Positions 23,190-34,975 of a stretch of DNA of 64,000 nt are shown piece after piece. A model generated the notes under the pieces. It was given only the letters and a program-made list of their open reading frames with translations, was not told where the DNA came from and made no database searches. The stretch's first letter is position 1, and each line of letters opens with the position of its first letter. A program made the translations under genes and the position numbers. Source of the stretch: Micropterix aruncella (Eukaryota; Arthropoda; Insecta; Lepidoptera; Micropterigidae); assembly GCA_944548615.1 (NCBI GenBank), contig OX155960.1, positions 16,237,986 through 16,301,985 of the forward strand. The letters are read 5' to 3'.

Positions 23190-23390
23190 GACTTTCCAGG
23201 TAGGGAAAATATTGTGAACGCGCAATTTTTTTTTTCGTGATGAAGCTGGATATATACACATTTTGACCCCCTCCCCCCTTCCCGAGTCGATTAAGACCAT
23301 TTCCAGACTGAAGTCCCTCTGTGAGTATGTATGTGTGTCTGTGTGTGTATAGCGCAATTCCACGATAGCGCAAGTCCGCCATATTTAAGA
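23190..23390 (+). repeat. Family C dispersed repeat, plus copy
   Basis: Holds ATATTGTGAACGCGCA, a C-rich run, GATTAAGACCATTTCCAGAC, a TGTGTGTCTGTGTGTGTA block and ATTCCACGAT. The same order is seen at 32600-32830 and, reversed, at 9480-9700. Confidence 0.6.
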
Positions 23391-23424
23391 AAATACTACA
23401 TCATTTCTAGCAAAATACCTTTTT

Positions 23425-23760
23425 AATATTAAGGAAAATACTACAATTATACTATGAATTGATGCTCGGAGGGGAGATCGGGTTAGGGGGGGGGGGCTGA
23501 GGGGGTGCTTGTCTACTTTCCGGGAAATTATTGGGGTGACACAATCGATTATTTTCATTGTAGTACCTCCCAGTACTGAGGCAGGTCGGGGCGTAGAGCG
23601 AGCACTGTGGGTCGATTCTGAATCGTCCCGAACAAAGGGATAGTGTCTCTGCCACCGAAAACTTTTCATTCTACGCCAGGAGGCAGGCACTCCTGCTTTC
23701 GAATGGGTCATTGCGTTCAGCATTCCAATAATATAACTATGGATTTGTTCAGAATTCCAG
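23425..23760. repeat. Family D: G-rich repeat, copy 1
   Basis: A G-rich run (23480-23506), then GCTTGTCTACTTTCCGGGAA ATTATTGGGGTGACACAAT and a BMTTGTAGT-like end. 25270-25440 shows the same order (G-rich block, TTGTCTACTTGCCGGGAAAG, TTGGGGTAATACACC, TTTTTCCGTGTAGTGTT). Short frames on the minus strand are not recognisable proteins. Confidence 0.5.
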
Positions 23761-24870
23761 TAAAAAAAAACCAGCGTGAGAGTTGTGCGAATATAAATTA
23801 ATCCAAATGAATTATAATCGGTATGAGAATGATCAATTATTAGAAAATAATACACTAATGAAAATTTCTGAAAAAATAAAGAACTATGTTTATAATCATA
23901 TTTATCACAGCAATAACGCGATCGTCATGAAAGTATATAATCGAATAATAAAAACTTCAAAATATAAATTAATGGTCAAATCCAGAAATATAGCCTCGAC
24001 AATCTTTGGCAAATGTGAACTATTAGTATATTTTTCTTTATTAAACAGCATTATACTCTTGGAATATGGGTTTCAGCATCATCAAAAATATAATATCAAA
24101 ATATTGGATTTTTGAGTAAGCTATGAACAATCAATTTTTTGAATTGGTTTTCTCCAAGATTTCTGATATGCAATTATTTATAAGAACAGAGGCTTTGTTG
24201 AAGGAAATTGATTCGTAATTTGGTAAGCCTGTCTTAATTAAGGTGTGAGTCAATTTATAATATCGGACTAGGCTACAGTAGAGTTCATAAGTTTAAGAAA
24301 GGAGAGTTACGATACATCGGGAATACAACCAGGCCCAGGAATACAATAATGTGTTTCTTTTATTTACGGTTTATGTTATTTTAGCAATATTGCACGACTT
24401 TAAAATGTGGTACCGTTGTCTATTAAAATTTTATAGACGACAATAACCTGCGACTGTCACAATAGCCAATCACAATCTGCCTCTAATGTGGCTATTAAAA
24501 TTCCCATCAGCGAATGTGTAAATAGCATACTGAAAAAAGCTTTTAAAGCAAAGGCAATCCTGCCTACCAATTATGGAAAAATGTTAAATCCGGGCTATTG
24601 TTGCAATCTTTTTACCGTTTCGGGCGTTTCTGTGTGAAAGTGTGAATTACTCTGAATAGCCAGAAATAATGCGATACGGTTTTCGGTTCACAACAAACAA
24701 CACAGTGGCGACTGTGTTATTGTGCGATTGTTCCCAGCGCCTGCTTTCGGTGACCATAGGGCGACACCGCAATCGCAAGACATGAGATTTGAAAGTCTCC
24801 TAGTTTACCCTTTTCAACGATTGTAGGTGTGGTACCAGCATCAATACTATTGCATACTATAACTTCTATG
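23761..24870. other. AT-rich region with one weak open frame
   Basis: A Lys/Asn/Ile-rich frame runs to 24115 and could start at ATG 23809 (about 102 residues), but its composition is what random AT-rich DNA gives and no domain was recognised. The remainder has no feature I can support. Confidence 0.3.
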
Positions 24871-24879
24871 GAACTTGTT

Positions 24880-25195
24880 AAAGCCTTGTATACCATTAAA
24901 AAAAAACATCAACAGATATCTGACACTTGATTTAATTAATACAATAAGCACCAACCATTTCCAATGCCTTGATGGCAAATTTTAATAATTGTTTGAAACA
25001 AGGTGTGTTCCCACATCTAATGATAATTGCGTGAATACTACCAACTTAAAAAAAAAGGTTACAAAACTGATCCTGAAAATTACAGGCTTTTTTAAGTACT
25101 CCCAATTTTATCAAAAAAAAAATATATAACACACTATACCTATTTGCAATTCGATTCGAATTACTAAACAAATTTTAATATGGATTTAGGAAAAT
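24880..25195 (+). pseudogene. LINE reverse transcriptase relic (fingers/palm start)
   Basis: In one plus-strand frame with several stops the sequence reads NCLKQGVFPHL, a KKGYKTDPENYR segment and a VLPILSK-like segment, then LLNKF and YGFRK. This is the conserved order of RT blocks 1-2 in CR1/Jockey-type LINEs (compare EGQFPGKW, HYRPISILPTLSK and QQHGF in the intact ORF2). The coding region breaks off at 25195, before the catalytic boxes. Confidence 0.6.
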
Positions 25196-25209
25196 ATGTC
25201 CTTCACTTT

Positions 25210-25470
25210 GGCAATTTTAAAGCTTGTAAATTTCATAATTGACACTTTGGAAAGTTCTTCCAACCTGGGGCAGTTTTTTGTGATCGGGTGGGGAGGGGTA
25301 TGTTCGGGGGAGGTGGTTAGCGGTGGTGGGGTTGGGAGGGGGAGGGGTGTAAGGGATTTGGAGGTGGGGAGTTGTCTACTTGCCGGGAAAGTCTTGGGGT
25401 AATACACCCAATTTTTCCGTGTAGTGTTTCGTTCGCCTTTTTGTACCACGATATATTTTTTTCACTCTAT
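25210..25470. repeat. Family D: G-rich repeat, copy 2
   Basis: See copy 1 at 23425. The G-rich block is 25285-25372 (GGGGAGG, GGTGGTGGGG, GGAGGGGTG units), followed by the shared TTGTCTACTTGCCGGGAAAG. Long runs of G triplets could form G-quadruplexes. Confidence 0.5.
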
Positions 25471-25734
25471 GTTCAGAATAGTTCAGGTCCTAAAACAGCA
25501 GCAGTTTCTTTACAATTGTTCCCTTGCTTTTAACTGTATAAATATTTTTTCTAAGGCTCTGTATTTTCTCATATATTTATTGTTGACAATATTTTGTTTC
25601 ATAATTATTATTTAAATTTTAGCACCAACTTACATAATTAAATTTATATTAAATGCTTTAAGGTATCATTTCATAAATGTAACCGCAAAATATTTTTAAT
25701 ATCGTTCGGTGTGATCAATAAAGACTACTACTAT

Positions 25735-25810
25735 CGAAGCTGTCGAACGCCTTTTCGAAGTCGATAATATCGGCTTGTGTATCGGCGGATGACCGAAGCG
25801 ATCGATTTCG
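25735..25810 (-). pseudogene. Reverse transcriptase micro-fragment (LINE)
   Basis: The minus strand encodes DTQADIIDFEKAFDSF. FEKAFD is the first catalytic-Asp block of LINE reverse transcriptases, and the 'DFEKAFDS' form is common in RTE/BovB-type elements. Only about 25 codons are preserved. 25471-25730 and 25850-26237 show nothing else. Confidence 0.55.
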
Positions 25811-26237
25811 GAGATTCACCGCAGTGTGTCGACTTCAAACGTACATAAATGTTATCTTCCCTTAGTTCAATGTCTCCCTACGAAAACGGCTCCTCGCGCC
25901 GCTTATGTGGATTTGTATCGAGTCAGCTACTTTCGGAACCACTTTCTAAACTGGACTTTGAGGCTCATCCGTGGTTATCACTCGCCGCTCTGGCCTATTG
26001 GCAAATTCGCTAAATAAATTATCATTTTACTGAGTCATATTCACAAATCCTTATTAATTCACTCGAGTGACCTATTTCATGAAACTGGTCTTGTCCGCAT
26101 GAAGATATTATTTATCTCTACCGTAGGAAAATGACAGACGATTTAACGCAAGTATGCTAAAATAACTGCGCAGTATGTTAAATTATAATCCCAATTTATG
26201 GTGTGAATCTTTGGGTAGCTTTAATGCTAGCATTGAT

Positions 26238-26241
26238 TATA
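26238..26241. repeat. Target-site duplication TATA, left
   Basis: TATA flanks the element at 26242-27214 on both sides (27215-27218). The short, AT-rich sequence means this could be a 2-bp TA duplication or coincidence. Confidence 0.5.
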
Positions 26242-27214
26242 CAGGGTGAGTCATATTTAACCGGCATTTTTAGGGGTGTGAATAAGTATAAGCAAATAAG
26301 CAACTTTTAATAAAAAAAAAATAAAAAGAAGAAACAAAAAATACATATTTCTTTTGTTTGAAAGTTTGAAGAACTTGACTGTTAAATAAAAGTTTGATAA
26401 GCCATCTAGCTGAAGGTAAAATATCGCTAATAAACAATATTACCATTATTTTACCTACTGCTAGATGGCGCATCGTGCCCAGCGCTTTTTTTTTAAATAA
26501 ATGCTTCCAAAAACATCTTTTTCCAAATATTTTTAAGCTATTGCATAGCTTTTATCGCGGGCCTAGGCCAGCTCGGCGACCGAATGAAGAAATTTCTTAA
26601 CGAAAATTAATGATTTTAAACTGATAATTGCGTCTAAACGAGTACTGCCTGCGATTCGAAAAAAATATATGTTAAACAAGAACATTTTCCTAATATTCTT
26701 AGCTTTGAATATTTTAGATTTTCTTTATATTACATAGTGTAATTAATTTGTGAAATTAGGTCTAACCGAACACAAAAACGACTACTACGCAAATACTATC
26801 CGGCGTCTTATTATGAAACCTGCACCATTTTAAAGATAATTTAATTATCTATCTTTTTATGTACGATTTTTTTCGAATAATCCGGTTTTTTTGCTTTATC
26901 GAATAAAAAATTCGTGCGCGGCGCATAATCGGAAGACGTTTAAATTATTCTGAATCATTTGCTACCGCAGCCGCAAATGATTCGGAATAATTTCAACGTT
27001 TTCCGATAGAGCGCAGTTATCTGATATAAGAAAAAATATATAATTATAATTGCATAAGTTGTTCAAAATGCTATGCAATAGCTTTACCGCGGCAGTCCCC
27101 GAGTGCCACACGTATTTTTTTTTTGTTTTTTTTTCACAATTTTAATTTAAAATTGCTTATTTGCTCGTACTGATTCACCCCCTTAAGGAATGCCGGTTAA
27201 TTCAAGCTCACCTG
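26242..27214. mobile_element. Fold-back MITE-like element with 70-bp inverted ends and nested hairpins
   Basis: Left end CAGGGTGAGTC...AACCGGCATTTTT AGGGGTG ... AAGCAAATAAGCAA and right end (complement) CAGGTGAGCTT...AACCGGCATTCC ... GAGCAAATAAGCAA form inverted repeats of about 70 bp. Inside lie two further hairpins: 26402-26470 (GCCATCTAGC / GCTAGATGGC with TTTACC arms) and 26930-27006 (AATTATTCTGAATCATTTGC / GCAAATGATTCGGAATAATT around a 10-nt loop). A GCTATTGCATAGC motif also occurs on each side. No transposase is encoded. It resembles Foldback-type or hairpin-rich non-autonomous DNA elements; family unassigned. Confidence 0.75.
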
Positions 27215-27399
27215 TATATTGTATTAAATTGCTCAACTCCCTAATACACTTTGACAACCCTTCTACGCTGGCTAAAAGCATTGGTGGCGAAACAGAAAGC
27301 AATTTATTTGGCCGTCTATAACTGATAATAAATGTTTTTTTTTATATAAAAGACTGATTGATTATATTGAAGGTGTAAGATTTCGTGCAACTTGGGCCA

Positions 27400-28010
27400 C
27401 AAGATTCACTTTGTTCTCGGATCGGCTCAACTCACGATTCAGGTCCTATTCAGAAGCCTCCTCGTGTGGAAGGCTACCCCGGGTAAGACTCTCGTGTGTC
27501 AGACCTCAAAGCTGGTGGACCGGTTTCTTTCGGCGGGATTGCATACCGGTGCCACTGGACAGTTTGCGAACCGTGCGGCGAAGCCTATCGGTTGTGCATT
27601 CTGAGTAATCGCTGAAGGAGTCTTTAGACTATGGAAATACACTGTCTCCTAAGCAGCGGGGGTGGATGTTGACCTGTTGTGAAGCTACACTTGAAATGAC
27701 CTTGGGCCACTCGATCCCATGTGTCACTACGGGCAAAGAACGCCCAGGTCCGCGATAAATTATAATTGAATTACAACAGGTAGAGGTCGCGTAAACGATC
27801 GAGCTTAGGCGGTATAACCTACCACCCAGTAGGGTAACTACCTGGAAGAGGATTCAGTGGCCTGGAAGGCCAAATACTCTCCAAAGTTCTTTCTCCAGAA
27901 GGCAACGGGAAATCACTGCACTATTTTCCCTAGTACTCTGCATATGGATCAAAAAGAAGTATGCAGAGCTGACTGCCAACTTTCACTAGTTAAAGAGGCA
28001 CTCAAAGAAG
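27400..28010 (+). repeat. Family A copy with a different 3' end
   Basis: 27400-27790 follows family A (CCGTGCGGCGAAGCCTATCG, GCAGCGGGGGTGG, ACTTGAAATGACC, GGTCCGCGATAAA, GAGGTCGCG) but is strongly diverged. It is followed by an A-family-foreign block with GAGGATTCAGTGGCCTGGAA, AGAAGGCAACGGGAAATCAC and AGTATGCAGAGCTGACTGCC. The 3' block may be a separate retroposon end; its origin was not recognised. Confidence 0.5.
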
Positions 28011-28169
28011 AAATCAATGTTTGGACCTGTGAGTGACATCTACACGTTGCGTTTCGTAGTAAAATCCTAGTTGCAAAATCGTAGTACTGCAATCTAATAC
28101 GCTATATAAGCAATGATGCTAGTAAATTATTTAGAGTTAAAAATAATTAATTTCCTTGCTTGAACCGAT

Positions 28170-28570
28170 TTGATATTCGCAAGAGCAATTCGCAATTTGT
28201 TTACAATATCATCGCTAACATCTTGCAGGCCGTATTTCATTGAATCTGGTATCATGACAATGTATGCCGCTTATGTATACCAGGGTATCATGTATGCAAG
28301 GAAAAACATCAATACTAATCTAAAAAAATCGGATATTCATTGGCATAGCACTCGGAACAAACAAGACTTGCGTCCTTACAAAGCACGACTGAGTAAGGTT
28401 AGAAATAGTTTCCTGTACCAGTCCAACCTTTTTTTATAATAAGATTCCTTTGTGCGTTAGGGGTCTTGGAGACGTTGATTTTAAGAAAAAGGTTCAGGAC
28501 ATTCTTATCAAGAACCCAATTTATTCTATTAGGGAATTTGACAATATTGAATTTCCTAAGCTTTCATGAT
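28170..28570 (+). pseudogene. LINE ORF2 C-terminal relic
   Basis: The frame from 28170 gives HSTRNKQDLRPYKARLSKVR then FLYQSNLF. After a one-base shift near 28435 it continues YNKIPLCVRG, DVDFKKKVQDILIKN. 'TRNK..L..P..RLSK....' followed by 'YN.LP' and a final 'F....K..L' is the classic tail of CR1/Jockey LINE ORF2 proteins. Upstream RT is missing. Confidence 0.6.
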
Positions 28571-30060
28571 TACTTTTATACAATATATGTATAAAATTAA
28601 AATTACTTTTATGCAATAATACAATATATGTACAAACTTTTTTTTTACTATATATCCAATCATTTTGATAATCGGAGATGGATTATATTAATAAAATTTG
28701 TATTGACTATTTCTATTGAGACATTTCTATTTGTAATCTTATAATTGTGGTATTTCTGATTTTAATATTTTATAACTGACTATTCGTTTTTATATTTTGA
28801 CTATTTGTATTTTCCATCTATAGGTACCTACTTAGGTACTTTAGCAACTCAAATAGTTTTTTAAAGGACCATATATTTTTATTGTAAATTTGTTTTTTCC
28901 GTTTAAAAAAATAGTCAATCTGTATAAAAAATAATTATACCACAAAAGGTATAACATATTATCTTGTATAAAGAATTTGACTATACCAAGAGTAGGGATA
29001 CCTACCAACTAGTTTATTTTATAACATTTAAAAAAAATAAAAATATATATATACATTTTAGGATCTTGCTAGGGCTGAACGAATACATGGATGAATAAAT
29101 GAAATCAACCTGTATTGAATATTTTTTTTAACATATACAAGTACATTCAATTGGCGCTTATGAATAGGTTCTCTTCTTAGTAACCATTGCTATATTTATT
29201 TATTATTATTTGTTTATATATTGTAGTAATGCAAATAAAGTTAAGTGAGTATACAATTCCAGAACTTCGGTACTACATTATGCACAAAAATAATTTTAGT
29301 ATTGAGTCAATACCAGAAAATGAATACATCGCGTATTTCAGTATCAATACTAACTAGGTCAGGAACTGTTAAAAAAAGGTCAATAATGGCATACATCTTT
29401 TTGCATATAAAAAAATATTGTCAAAATAATAAAAATGCAAAAATATATTTAAAAAAAATAAATAAATACCTAAATTTGATTTGGATAATTATGTAACATG
29501 TCAATGAATAAAGTCAAATCAGAAAGATATATTTATTTTTATGAAAATAATCAAACCAGAAATATGTTATTATACATATTAAAAAACCTGCATTTTACTA
29601 ATAAATAATATAAATACGTATGCCTATATTTTTTGCATATTTTACGATAACTGTATTTCAGCCACTGTATCTTATGTGGAGCCGTAAGGATGATATTATA
29701 TTGACCTTTCCCATAATAAATCTTTTGTCACTCTTGAGAAGTTTCTTCTAATTCAAATCCGGTTCGTCTCAATGGAAGCAACTTTAAATAGAGCTCGGCG
29801 ATAAGATTTTCCCACATTAACAAAATAATCTATGCAATTAAGTCAACGAAAAGGTGGAAAGTTTTAAACACGAAATGATAAAGTATGATCACGATTTCTA
29901 CTTAATGGAACCGAACGAAATTTCGTGGCTTTTTTTGAGATCGCTGATAAAGTCACATCTTTTAGCCCAAATTAAATTGTAGCATTAAGGAATTATTTTC
30001 AAGTAATCGAGATAATTCTTTCACAATTACAATAAATAAACATTTAGAATCGTGTTAAAA
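28571..30060. other. AT-rich, no recognised gene
   Basis: Probably includes the 3' UTR of the relic before it (28571 to about 29100, ending GAATAAATGAAATC). An 83-residue frame at 29245-29496 is Lys/Ile/Asn-rich and unrecognised. Confidence 0.35.
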
Positions 30061-30069
30061 ACGTAATTG

Positions 30070-30915
30070 TGGAGTGGCAATTCAAAACGCATTATGTCAC
30101 ATTTATTTTAAAAAAAACCTGATGATACAGTTTTTTTCAAGTAGCCTATTTGCTACATTATGTCATAGATTGGCATTTCAAAACCCATTGGAAGACGCTT
30201 AAAATTCGATTTAAATATTGGTTGGATATTCAAAACGCATTATGTCCCAACAAGGTGAACTTTCAAAACGCATCTTATTTCATACAAAAATTTGAACTTG
30301 CAAAATGCATTTAGTCCCATATAAAATCGTCACCTTTTTTTGATATTCATTATAGCTTATAATACATATAATATAATTAGTGCACAAAACGTGTTTCTGT
30401 TGCCGTTAAAGATTAAATGTGTCAATCGTCAGATTGGCTGACTATTCAATCCTGCGCACAGACTTCTCAGGAATAATTAAAATAAATAAATAAATAAAAT
30501 AAATAAACTAGTAATCCTGCTTTTGCACGGTAGACGCGCTTGAAAGTTTTCCATAACAGGGTTCGGTTGCTTCTTAAGGGCTTCATCAAGATTTTTAATG
30601 GCAGTTTATGTGCCCATATTTTTAACTTATTTTTATTTTAAAGTCAGCAGTAATAGTTTATTTTGTTTATTAGTACCTAATACTTTAGGCATCATTGTTA
30701 GTATTGGGTTTTACTCAATATTAATAGCAAAAAAAATTAAACATATAAAAATAGTTTACAAATGTTTATATAATAAAATAATTCCCATGTCTTATGTACT
30801 TATATAACCAAATTAAATGTAGGACAAAATGCGATCTGCAGGCATGGTAGTTCGTATGGAGTTGCAAAAAGTATTTTGTCCACTTTTACTTTCAAATAGC
30901 ATTATGTCCAAATTT
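30070..30915. repeat. Degenerate repeats of a TTCAAAACGCATTATGTCC motif
   Basis: Variants occur at about 30078, 30152, 30228, 30256, 30295, 30822 (ACAAAATGCGAT) and 30886 (TTTCAAATAGCATTATGTCC), with a lone reversed-looking match near 32154 (GGACATAATGCGTCC). Spacings are irregular. An AAAT-unit tail at 30478-30510 suggests a retroposon end within the region. Confidence 0.5.
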
Positions 30916-31139
30916 TTTATTTATTTTTTTTATTTTTTATTTGTTACAACTTGGTATAGAGTTAACAGTGATATCGTACAGATATGATTTGTAATTATTT
31001 ATATAAGTAATAAGAAAATGAATACATCCCATACGATCATTCTAGACGAATGCCCAACTAGACCGAACAGCCTGTATCTGGGCATACCAAATATATAGCC
31101 TTTGTTTTTTGAGTAGTAGTGACGTTTGAGTAGTACTGA

Positions 31140-31362
31140 CTAATAGACTACTTTCAATACTAACACTAAGATAATGAATAAAGAAATAAAATATAAGAAA
31201 ATAACTGAAAAAAAAAAATTAAAAAATAAAATGGCATAAAATAGTAAACATATAAATACAAATATATATGATAAAGGGTTAGTAACATACATATATACAC
31301 ATATACACATACAAACATATATACATACATATATAATAATACACACACACACACATATTTTA
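31140..31362 (-). other. LINE 3' UTR with CATA/CA repeats
   Basis: Directly follows the stop codon of the minus-strand LINE relic at 31360-31975. It contains CATATATACACATATACACA-type repeats and a (CA)7 run near 31341. The exact 3' end was not found; 30920-31139 shows nothing else. Confidence 0.4.
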
Positions 31363-31978
31363 AATTATTGTATGAAGCAATTCATTTTCAGTCTTTGTAC
31401 GGGAAAGGATCCATTTTTTTACTTTTATCTTAAATTGGTGTATATTTTGAACATTTTTTACTGACTCTTCTAAAGTATTAAAAACTTTTGGGGCGATGAA
31501 ATACAACTGTCTTTGGGCAAAGGTTGTATGTGCGTGAGGAATTACATAGTTCGTCCCTTCAGCCATTCTAGTTGGTCTTTGCTGCTGGCTTCGGGAACGT
31601 TTCTCTAAGGTCTTGTAAAAATGTATTAGGCATTGTTTCACGAACAACTGACGAATATCCAAAACACTTGCTTCGCTGAACAGCAGGTCAGAGTCATGGC
31701 GGGGATGTTTTCTGTAAGTAACCCTCAATAATAATTTCTGGGCTTTAACCAGTGGTTCAAGTACTTGTTTCGTACAGGCCCCCCATGCAATGATACCGTG
31801 CATCCATAAGCTTTGGCAAAGCGCCGTGTACACAATTTTTAACGTCGGTTTTGCCAGAATATTACGTAGCTCACGAAAGACGTATACTAACTTTCGAGTG
31901 CGTGATGTAAGTTCATTTAGTTGGTTCTTCCAGGTTAACTTGGAATCAATGGTAAAACCAAGATACCTGCAGATTTGC
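31360..31978 (-). pseudogene. LINE ORF2 C-terminal half, 5'-truncated, frame still open
   Basis: Open on the minus strand for about 205 codons from GRYLGFTIDSKLTWKNQL (about 31978) through KIVYTALCQSLWMHGIIAWG, RVTYRKHPRHDSDLLF and HTTFAQRQLYFIAPKVFN to the stop at 31360. LGF.ID..LTW is the block after the RT palm, and the rest is the thumb/tail of Jockey/CR1-type ORF2. The 5' edge falls at a CTGCAGGTATCTTGG junction. It is paralogous to 54034-54405 (TTFAQRQAFFLGPRL). No stop interrupts it, so insertion was fairly recent. Confidence 0.75.
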
Positions 31979-31989
31979 AGATACCTACA

Positions 31990-32600
31990 AATTCAAATTG
32001 TAATAACTCTAAAACAAAAACGAAACAGACGACAGTTTTTTGTACATAGGCATTAAAGCGACAATTCTTTTAGATTATCAAACATAAATATATTTCTCCT
32101 AGCAAAGATTTTGAGATACAGTTTTTGACTGTTTCTGAAAATTGTTGGGTTGAGGACATAATGCGTCCACGGCGAATATCGCCGGGTTAAAAATCATGTT
32201 ATTATAAAATTATCTGTAGAAATACCAAGAAATGTGCTAGAAATGGACCGATATATGTAGCAATACGCATCTTTAAGGAACTTCGATACATTGCGTGCGA
32301 ACTTCGATGTTTGCTCGGCTGCAGGGCAAGTTACAGCGATTTGTTACAATCTTGTCCACCCATCGAGCTCTTTCGTCTCCGCAGTCTGCACGCTAACAAG
32401 GCCGGATGCTTCTTGGGCTTGAGGCAATAACCATTTATTTACAGTAAACAGTGAATGATATGGCAACTTGTTCACCAAAGTTGATTTTAAGTTCTTTTAC
32501 AATAATAATAAGATTTCGGCAATATTTTCTTATTACTTGACGACTATACCTTTGACTATTTTACTAAGCCTCTTTTTACTTTCTCAGACCACCAACCGAC
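31990..32600. other. No recognised feature
   Basis: Mixed sequence with short frames only. A small CpG-richer part near 32320-32420 has no coding signature. Confidence 0.3.
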
Positions 32601-32830
32601 CAGAACAGAATATATTGTGAACGCGCATATAAAAAAAATAAAGACGGAAATTTTGTTTTGAGCCTCCCTCAGACAATTGAGACCATTTCCAGATTTATTT
32701 TTTTTTTGTGTGCCTGGCTGTGTGTATGTCTGTGTGTTTGTGTGTATTCCTCCACGATTTAGCCAAAACGCTTAATCCGATTGAGAAACAGTCTTTCATG
32801 GCATGCGTTGAAAGATTATGGTATTAATCG
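32600..32830 (+). repeat. Family C dispersed repeat, plus copy 2
   Basis: ATATTGTGAACGCGCATAT, GAGACCATTTCCAGA, a GTGTGTGTATGTCTGTGTGT block and ATTCCTCCACGATTTAGCC, in the same order as at 23190-23390. Confidence 0.6.
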
Positions 32831-32850
32831 GTCCGTCAGGGGGCGCACTA

Positions 32851-33434
32851 GTCGTATATCAATCTCGAAATAATAGACTTAGATACTTGAAATTGGATAC
32901 ACATATGCCTTTTTGGGCCGAAATTAAATTGTTAAATTTTAGTAGGAATATCTCATATACAAGCTACACTAATAATATTTAAATCCCGCCATACAGTTTA
33001 TTTAAATACTAACGCCATGTGTTTAAATAAATACTAACGCCGAAGAACGAACCGCGCCGCCGGAGGCATCGCAATGGAACCCAACGGGGTTCGTACGCCG
33101 GCCGAGAGAGGGCGTTCATCGATTTTATTTATTAAATTATTTGTCGTATATCAATCTCGAAATAATAGACTTAGATACTTGAAATTGCATACACATATGC
33201 CTTTTTGGGCCGAAATTAAATTGTTAAATTTTAGTAGGAATATCTCATATACAAGCTACACTAATAATATTTAAATCCCGCCATACAGTTTATTTAAATA
33301 CTAACGCCATGTGTTTAAATAAATACTAACGCCGAAGAACGAACCGCGCCGCCGGAGGCATCGCAATGTAACCCAACGGGGTTCGTACGCCGGCCGAGAG
33401 AGGCCGTTCATCGATTTTATTTATTAAATTATTT
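32851..33434. repeat. Tandem duplication, 2 x 292 bp
   Basis: GTCGTATATCAATCTCGAAA at 32851 and 33143 starts two nearly identical units (differences seen: GGATAC/GCATAC, GGAACCC/GTAACCC, GGGCG/GGCCG). Each unit joins an AT-rich half to a CpG-rich half (CGAACCGCGCCGCCGGAGGC ... GGGGTTCGTACGCCGGCC) ending in TTTATTTATTAAATTATTT. Few differences mean a recent duplication. A 20-bp direct repeat (AAGGTGACGAAGAATGATTT) follows at about 33456-33500. Confidence 0.95.
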
Positions 33435-33509
33435 TTCAGATGAAATCAGCTTGTTTAAGGTGACGAAGAATGATTTTAAGGTGACGAAGAATGATTTAAA
33501 AATCAATTT

Positions 33510-34960
33510 TAATCTTCGACATCGCTTTAACTTCTTTAGGCTTCGCAATCTAAAGCGTCATGAGCTTTCTGTATAACTAGCTATTGAAGAGTCAATGCAA
33601 GTAATGATCATGCCCGATGCTACTTAACTTCGGTGATCTGACGAGAACCATTATTACAACGCTACTACTGACGATCAAAACCACAAAACGCGTCAAAACT
33701 ATGTCTTTGACCAACGGTCGGCAACTAGCGAAATGCAGAAGGTAGAAAACTGTACCGCCGGAAAAATCTTAACCTTTGTACGTTTTTCGTAGTTCTAGAG
33801 TCCGCAAAAGAGTGCATTGCGACGCGGGAGCGGACTGGCCAACGTATGTCATGATAAAAAACATTTCTAAAACTTTTTTCGTTTAGGTCAAAGGTCGTTT
33901 ATTATTACAATATTCACAATAAAAGAAGAATGAGCGTATGACCGCTACAAAAAACAAAGCGCTCCACAATCCGGCAAAAAATATGGCAGCGGTTTGTCCG
34001 CCGATGTAGGTGAGAAAGTCTAAATGATCAGAATTTGCGTGGATGTAATTGGTATTTGGATTTAAGCCAAACTGTACTATTACGATTACATACTTATAAT
34101 AACTGTGTAACACTTTGGCACACTTTGTGTAACACGCGATCCATTTATTTTTCGCATCCCAAAGCGTAACACAAATTATAGTGCCAATTTGTTATTTCTA
34201 CGTGCTATGTATGCCTACAATGTAGGCTTTAAAGAAATTGACATATTTAACTACGACAGTAGACGGTACTTTGTTAAAGAGGTCTGGAAAAATCTGGAGA
34301 TCAATTCAGTTTGAATTGAGTTAGCATCCCGTATTCCTACATGCATTCCCATGCAAATATATCCTACAGATAAAGACACACATATGCGCTCGCCACGAAA
34401 AAAAAATAAACAAATAGAAAAACTAAATATCAATAAACTGTACAAAATCCTTCATTATATTGTATACATAATAAAAAGAAAATTAAAATACAAAATTATT
34501 CAGACATTTTAAATTTACAAATTACATTTCATAATAGTCAAAACCTAACTAGGCTGCCGCCTGTTGTATCGTTATATAAATAAATATTATCGTACTTAAT
34601 ATTAATAAAATACCCTAATTGCCTACATAAAATTCGAAACAAACTAAAATAACAATTTAAAAATATCCAAAATTGGAATAACAATGGACAATAAAAACCA
34701 GGCCCAATTGTCATTTGTTTAAAAGCAAAATAAATAAATGGCTGTTGCAAGAAGAGCGTTTATATATCCATGCCATGATCGATGTAGTAGAATAAGTTGA
34801 AGTTGACTTATATTGTGTTTATATGTATGTATGTGTGTACATATATTGTGCTTATATGTATGTATGTGTGTATATGTGTAGGTATTCTAATGTATTTAGT
34901 ATTCCTATTTCCTATATAATATTGTAATTTTTATTAAAATTTTAATATTAATATATTTAT
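33510..34960. other. Mostly unrecognised; LINE 3' UTR signature near 34540
   Basis: Minus-strand frame 33883-34113 has a hydrophobic pair (IGGQTAAIFFAGLWSALFFV...) but no other support. Around 34540 CCTAACTAGG (reverse of CTAGTTAGG) suggests a minus-strand LINE 3' UTR. 34815-34890 has TATATGTATGTATGTGTGTA repeats, and 34960-34977 a TTA run leading into the TA tract. Confidence 0.35.
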
Positions 34961-34961
34961 T

Positions 34962-34975
<14 letters not shown>

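Noticed and set aside
23783..24115. 110-residue Lys/Asn/Ile-rich open frame as a possible gene
   Set aside because: Starts at TTG, and composition equals random AT-rich DNA; no domain or conserved neighbour.
25285..25372. G-rich block as a telomere-like repeat
   Set aside because: Units are irregular (GGTGG, GGGAGG, GGGGTG) and do not match the insect TTAGG repeat; it belongs to dispersed family D.
30070..30915. CRISPR-like array from the repeated CATTATGTC motif
   Set aside because: Repeats are degenerate with irregular spacing, in a eukaryotic transposon-rich context; no cas genes.
33883..34113. 76-residue minus-strand frame with hydrophobic helices
   Set aside because: No ATG context, splice signals or family similarity; AT-rich sequence readily gives Phe/Ile/Leu-rich peptides.
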